Assembly: GCA_963726005.1 (NCBI GenBank)
Contig: CAVSAT010000004.1
Span: 1-64,000 of the forward strand
From: Bog-473 sp963726005
GTDB taxonomy: Bacteria > Actinomycetota > Acidimicrobiia > Acidimicrobiales > RAAP-2
DNA: 64,000 nucleotides
Direction of reading: 5' to 3'
Part shown: positions 61,966-64,000 of the stretch, one piece after another
How positions within the stretch are numbered: position 1 is the first letter of the stretch
Layout: every line of letters starts with the position of its first letter
Notes under the pieces: model-generated
The model's database searches: none
Seen by the model: the letters and a program-made list of their open reading frames with translations, nothing else
What the model was told of the DNA's origin: nothing
Made by a program: the position numbers and the translations under genes

Positions 61966-63237
61966 ATGCGCCGGCTCGCCGTCCTTTCCCTGCACACGTC
62001 GCCGTTGGCCCAGCCCGGCACGGGTGACGGCGGCGGTATGAACGTGTACGTGCGCGAGCTGACGGCCGCCCTGGCCCGCTCCGGGGTCGCCTGCGACGTC
62101 TTCACGCGGGCCTGGTCGGCCGACCTGCCCCCGGTGGTCGACGTCGAGCCGGGCCTGCGGGTCCACCACGTCCCGGCGGGAGCGCTGGACGTGCTGCCCA
62201 AGGAGTCACTGCCCGCCGTCGTGGACGAGTTCACGGCCGGCGTGCTCGGGCGCATGGCCGCCGCGCCGACGTCCGGCGGCGACGGGGGCGGCGACCTGCC
62301 CTACACGTCCGTGCACGCCAACTACTGGCTCTCGGGGCTGTCGGGCCACGTGATCAAGCATGAGCTGAACCTGCCGCTCGTGTGCACGTTCCACACGCTC
62401 GACCGGGTGAAGGCCGAGTCGATGCCCGAGGAGGTGGAGGCCGACATGCCCCACCGGCGGGCCGAGGCCGAGGCGTCCATCATCGACTGCTCCGATGCCG
62501 TGCTCGCCTCGTGCACGGTCGAGGCGGCGCAGATCGCGTCGCTCTACGGCGGCGAGCCGACGCGCATCCGGATCGTGCCGCCCGGTGTCGACCACGCGTT
62601 CTTCGGCCCCGGCCACCGGCCCCAGGCCCGGCGCGCCCTCGGCCTGCCGCTCGACGGCCGCCTCCTGCTCTTCGTCGGGCGGATCCAGCCGCTCAAGTGC
62701 GCCGACGTCGCCATCGAGGCCCTGGCCGAGCTGGTCGAGTCCGGGCGCGAGCCCTACCGCCTCGTGGTGGTGGGCGGCCCCAGCGGTCCCTACGGGGAGA
62801 AGTCGCTGCAGCGCCTCCACGACGTGGCCGACGGGCAGAGCGTGCGCGACCACGTCCACTTCATCGAGCCCCAGCCCCACGAGCTGTTGTCGTCGTACTA
62901 CCGGGCGGCCGACGTCTGTCTCGTCCCGAGCCGCTCGGAGTCCTTCGGTCTGGTCGCGCTCGAGGCGGCCGCTTGCGGGACGCCGGTCGTGGCCTCGGCG
63001 GTTGGTGGGCTGACGACCCTGGTCGACCACGGCCACACCGGCTTCCTCGTCGAGGACCACGACCCGGGCGCCTACGCGGCCGCCGTGCGCCGGGTCTTCG
63101 CCGAGCCGCTGGCGGCCGAGCGTCTCTCCACCGCGGCGGTGCTGCGGGCCCGCCGCTACACCTGGCGCGCCGCAGCACGGACGCTCGTCGAGCTGCACGA
63201 CGAGCTGGCCTCGGGCCGCCTCGTCGAGTGCAGCTGA
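61966..63237 (+). CDS. mshA: MshA-like GT4 glycosyltransferase (D-inositol-3-phosphate glycosyltransferase)
   Basis: 423 residues. GT-B fold: LSLHTSPLAQPGTGDGGGMN with VYVRELTAALARSGVACDVF at the N-terminus, HANYWLSGLSGHVIKHELNL, VCTFHTLDRVKAE, RIRIVPPGVDHAFF, LFVGRIQPLKCADVAIEALA, and the donor-site segment SRSESFGLVALEAAACGTPV. This is the pattern of MshA, which makes the first intermediate of mycothiol from UDP-GlcNAc and inositol-3-phosphate. The following YbjN and proC genes have the same order as around mycobacterial mshA, which supports the assignment. Confidence 0.9.
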   Translation: MRRLAVLSLHTSPLAQPGTGDGGGMNVYVRELTAALARSGVACDVFTRAWSADLPPVVDVEPGLRVHHVPAGALDVLPKESLPAVVDEFTAGVLGRMAAAPTSGGDGGGDLPYTSVHANYWLSGLSGHVIKHELNLPLVCTFHTLDRVKAESMPEEVEADMPHRRAEAEASIIDCSDAVLASCTVEAAQIASLYGGEPTRIRIVPPGVDHAFFGPGHRPQARRALGLPLDGRLLLFVGRIQPLKCADVAIEALAELVESGREPYRLVVVGGPSGPYGEKSLQRLHDVADGQSVRDHVHFIEPQPHELLSSYYRAADVCLVPSRSESFGLVALEAAACGTPVVASAVGGLTTLVDHGHTGFLVEDHDPGAYAAAVRRVFAEPLAAERLSTAAVLRARRYTWRAAARTLVELHDELASGRLVECS

Positions 63238-63263
63238 GCCCGGCCGCCTCCCTCCCCTCGAGC

Positions 63264-63755
63264 ATGCCCCTTGTCGATCTCCCCGAGGAGGAGGAGATGG
63301 CGGCCGCCGTCGGCTGCATCGACGCCTGGGCCGAGCGCGAGCTGGCCGGCGGCGGGTTCCTGGTGGCGGCCGAGCGCCAGGAGGTCACCGACCGCACGGC
63401 GTCGCACCGCTGGTACCTGCGCTTCAAGGGGGACGAGAAGGACTTCATCACCGTCTGGTTCACTCTCAAGCAGCGGACCCTGCACTTCGAGGCCCAGTTC
63501 ATGCCGGCGCCCGAGACGAACCACGCCGATGTGTACGCGTACCTGCTGCGCCGCAACGCCCACCTCTTCGGCGTGTGGTTCGCGCTCGGCCCCGAGGACG
63601 CCGTCTACCTGGTGGGCCGGGTGCCGGCGCGGCTCGTCGACGACGACGAGCTCGATCGCATCGCGGGCTCGTGCGTGCACTACACCGACGAGCACTTCCC
63701 AACCGCCATGACCATGGGCCATCCCTCCACGTACCGGCGGCGCCCCCGGCGCTAG
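63264..63755 (+). CDS. YbjN-domain protein
   Basis: 163 residues from ATG 63264; a GTG at 63228 overlapping mshA would add 12. The YbjN fold is indicated by RTASHRWYLRFKGDEKDFIT, VWFTLKQRTLHFEAQFMPAP, VYAYLLRRNAHLFGVWFALG and EDAVYLVGRVPARLVDDDEL. The family resembles type III secretion chaperones and its role is unclear. The gene follows mshA as in other actinobacteria and is probably co-transcribed. Confidence 0.85.
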   Translation: MPLVDLPEEEEMAAAVGCIDAWAERELAGGGFLVAAERQEVTDRTASHRWYLRFKGDEKDFITVWFTLKQRTLHFEAQFMPAPETNHADVYAYLLRRNAHLFGVWFALGPEDAVYLVGRVPARLVDDDELDRIAGSCVHYTDEHFPTAMTMGHPSTYRRRPRR

Positions 63756-63807
63756 GGCGCCGCAGGCTGGGGGCAGACCCCCCGCCGCGCTCTGTAACGT
63801 CGCGCGG

Positions 63808-64000
63808 GTGTCGAGCCTGCTCATCGTCGGTGGCGGGAAGATGGGAGGCGCCCTGCTGGGCGGGCTGCTGCGCTCGGGGTGGGCCGGCGTCGACGACGTC
63901 ACCGTGATCGAGCCGGTCGCCGAGCGGCGGGCCGAGCTGGCGGCCGAACACCCCGGCCTGCACGCCGTGGCGGCTCCCGAGCCGGGGCTGCTCGACGACG
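63808..64000 (+). CDS. proC: Pyrroline-5-carboxylate reductase, 5' part
   Basis: The first 64 codons from GTG 63808; the gene continues past the window end. The Rossmann start SLLIVGGGKMGGALLGGLLR matches ProC, followed by VTVIEPVAERRAELAAEHPG. Reaction: reduction of 1-pyrroline-5-carboxylate to proline with NAD(P)H. The context after mshA and YbjN supports the assignment. Confidence 0.85.
   Translation, partial: MSSLLIVGGGKMGGALLGGLLRSGWAGVDDVTVIEPVAERRAELAAEHPGLHAVAAPEPGLLDD

Overview
The window comes from a high-GC actinobacterium, probably an Acidimicrobiia-like lineage. The evidence is NarL/HisKA_3-type two-component systems, F420-linked enzymes (an LLM-class oxidoreductase and a DDN-type reductase), an mshA-like glycosyltransferase followed by a YbjN-domain gene and proC, an NDMA-type alcohol dehydrogenase, and a secreted protein built on the GYWLVASDGG repeat. 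The lineage is an inference; I see no rRNA or other decisive marker.

Layout. Positions 1-5.4 kb hold two-component genes, an FtsX/MacB-type permease and a Thr-rich secreted protein, nearly all interrupted by frameshifts. Positions 5.4-9.0 kb carry a FAAL-type adenylating enzyme, an acyl carrier protein and a GNAT in one operon, with a divergent LLM-class oxidoreductase. A tRNA-Lys(UUU) lies at 9.0 kb. Its last 43 bases (counted to one base past the discriminator) are repeated exactly at 39,964-40,006 and imperfectly at 12,768-12,810, as expected for attachment sites of integrated elements. No integrase remains in the window.

The 12.8-40.0 kb segment looks like a hypoxia/dormancy island. It carries divergent devS- and devR-like genes. 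GGGAC-N4-GTCCC-like palindromes, close to the mycobacterial DevR (DosR) box, lie upstream of an aldehyde dehydrogenase/alcohol dehydrogenase operon, a two-TM membrane protein, two XRE-PNPOx fusion proteins, a CoA-binding protein, a DsbA-like protein, and a USP-fragment/PNPOx pair. I saw no comparable intergenic site outside the segment. The segment also encodes phosphoketolase and acetate kinase (divergent), a ferritin-like protein, universal stress proteins, a GNAT beside a truncated HDAC-type deacetylase, a TreT-like glycosyltransferase, and a TetR-controlled ABC exporter. Together these suggest fermentative acetate/ethanol metabolism, redox and stress functions under one regulator.

Positions 40-48 kb hold a channel-like membrane protein, two paralogous PilZ proteins flanking a serine acetyltransferase-like gene, small conserved proteins (DUF3237 and others), and a secreted GH26-like protein. 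Positions 47.9-51.8 kb hold an ABC exporter divergent from a histidine kinase/response regulator pair, with a perfect palindrome between them. Positions 51.9-64 kb are very GC-rich and mostly intact: alcohol dehydrogenase, DUF4395 protein, two divergent citrate synthases fused to CBS and to HTH domains, an HtrA-like protease, a beta-propeller lipoprotein, a cysteine desulfurase, a DksA-like zinc finger, superoxide dismutase, an XRE regulator, mshA-like, YbjN and proC.

A caution applies to the whole window. About twenty conserved genes are broken by single-base indels at which the reading frame resumes in register with the family. This pattern fits residual indel errors of a long-read assembly at least as well as true gene decay. 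Genes marked pseudogene below may be intact in the organism.
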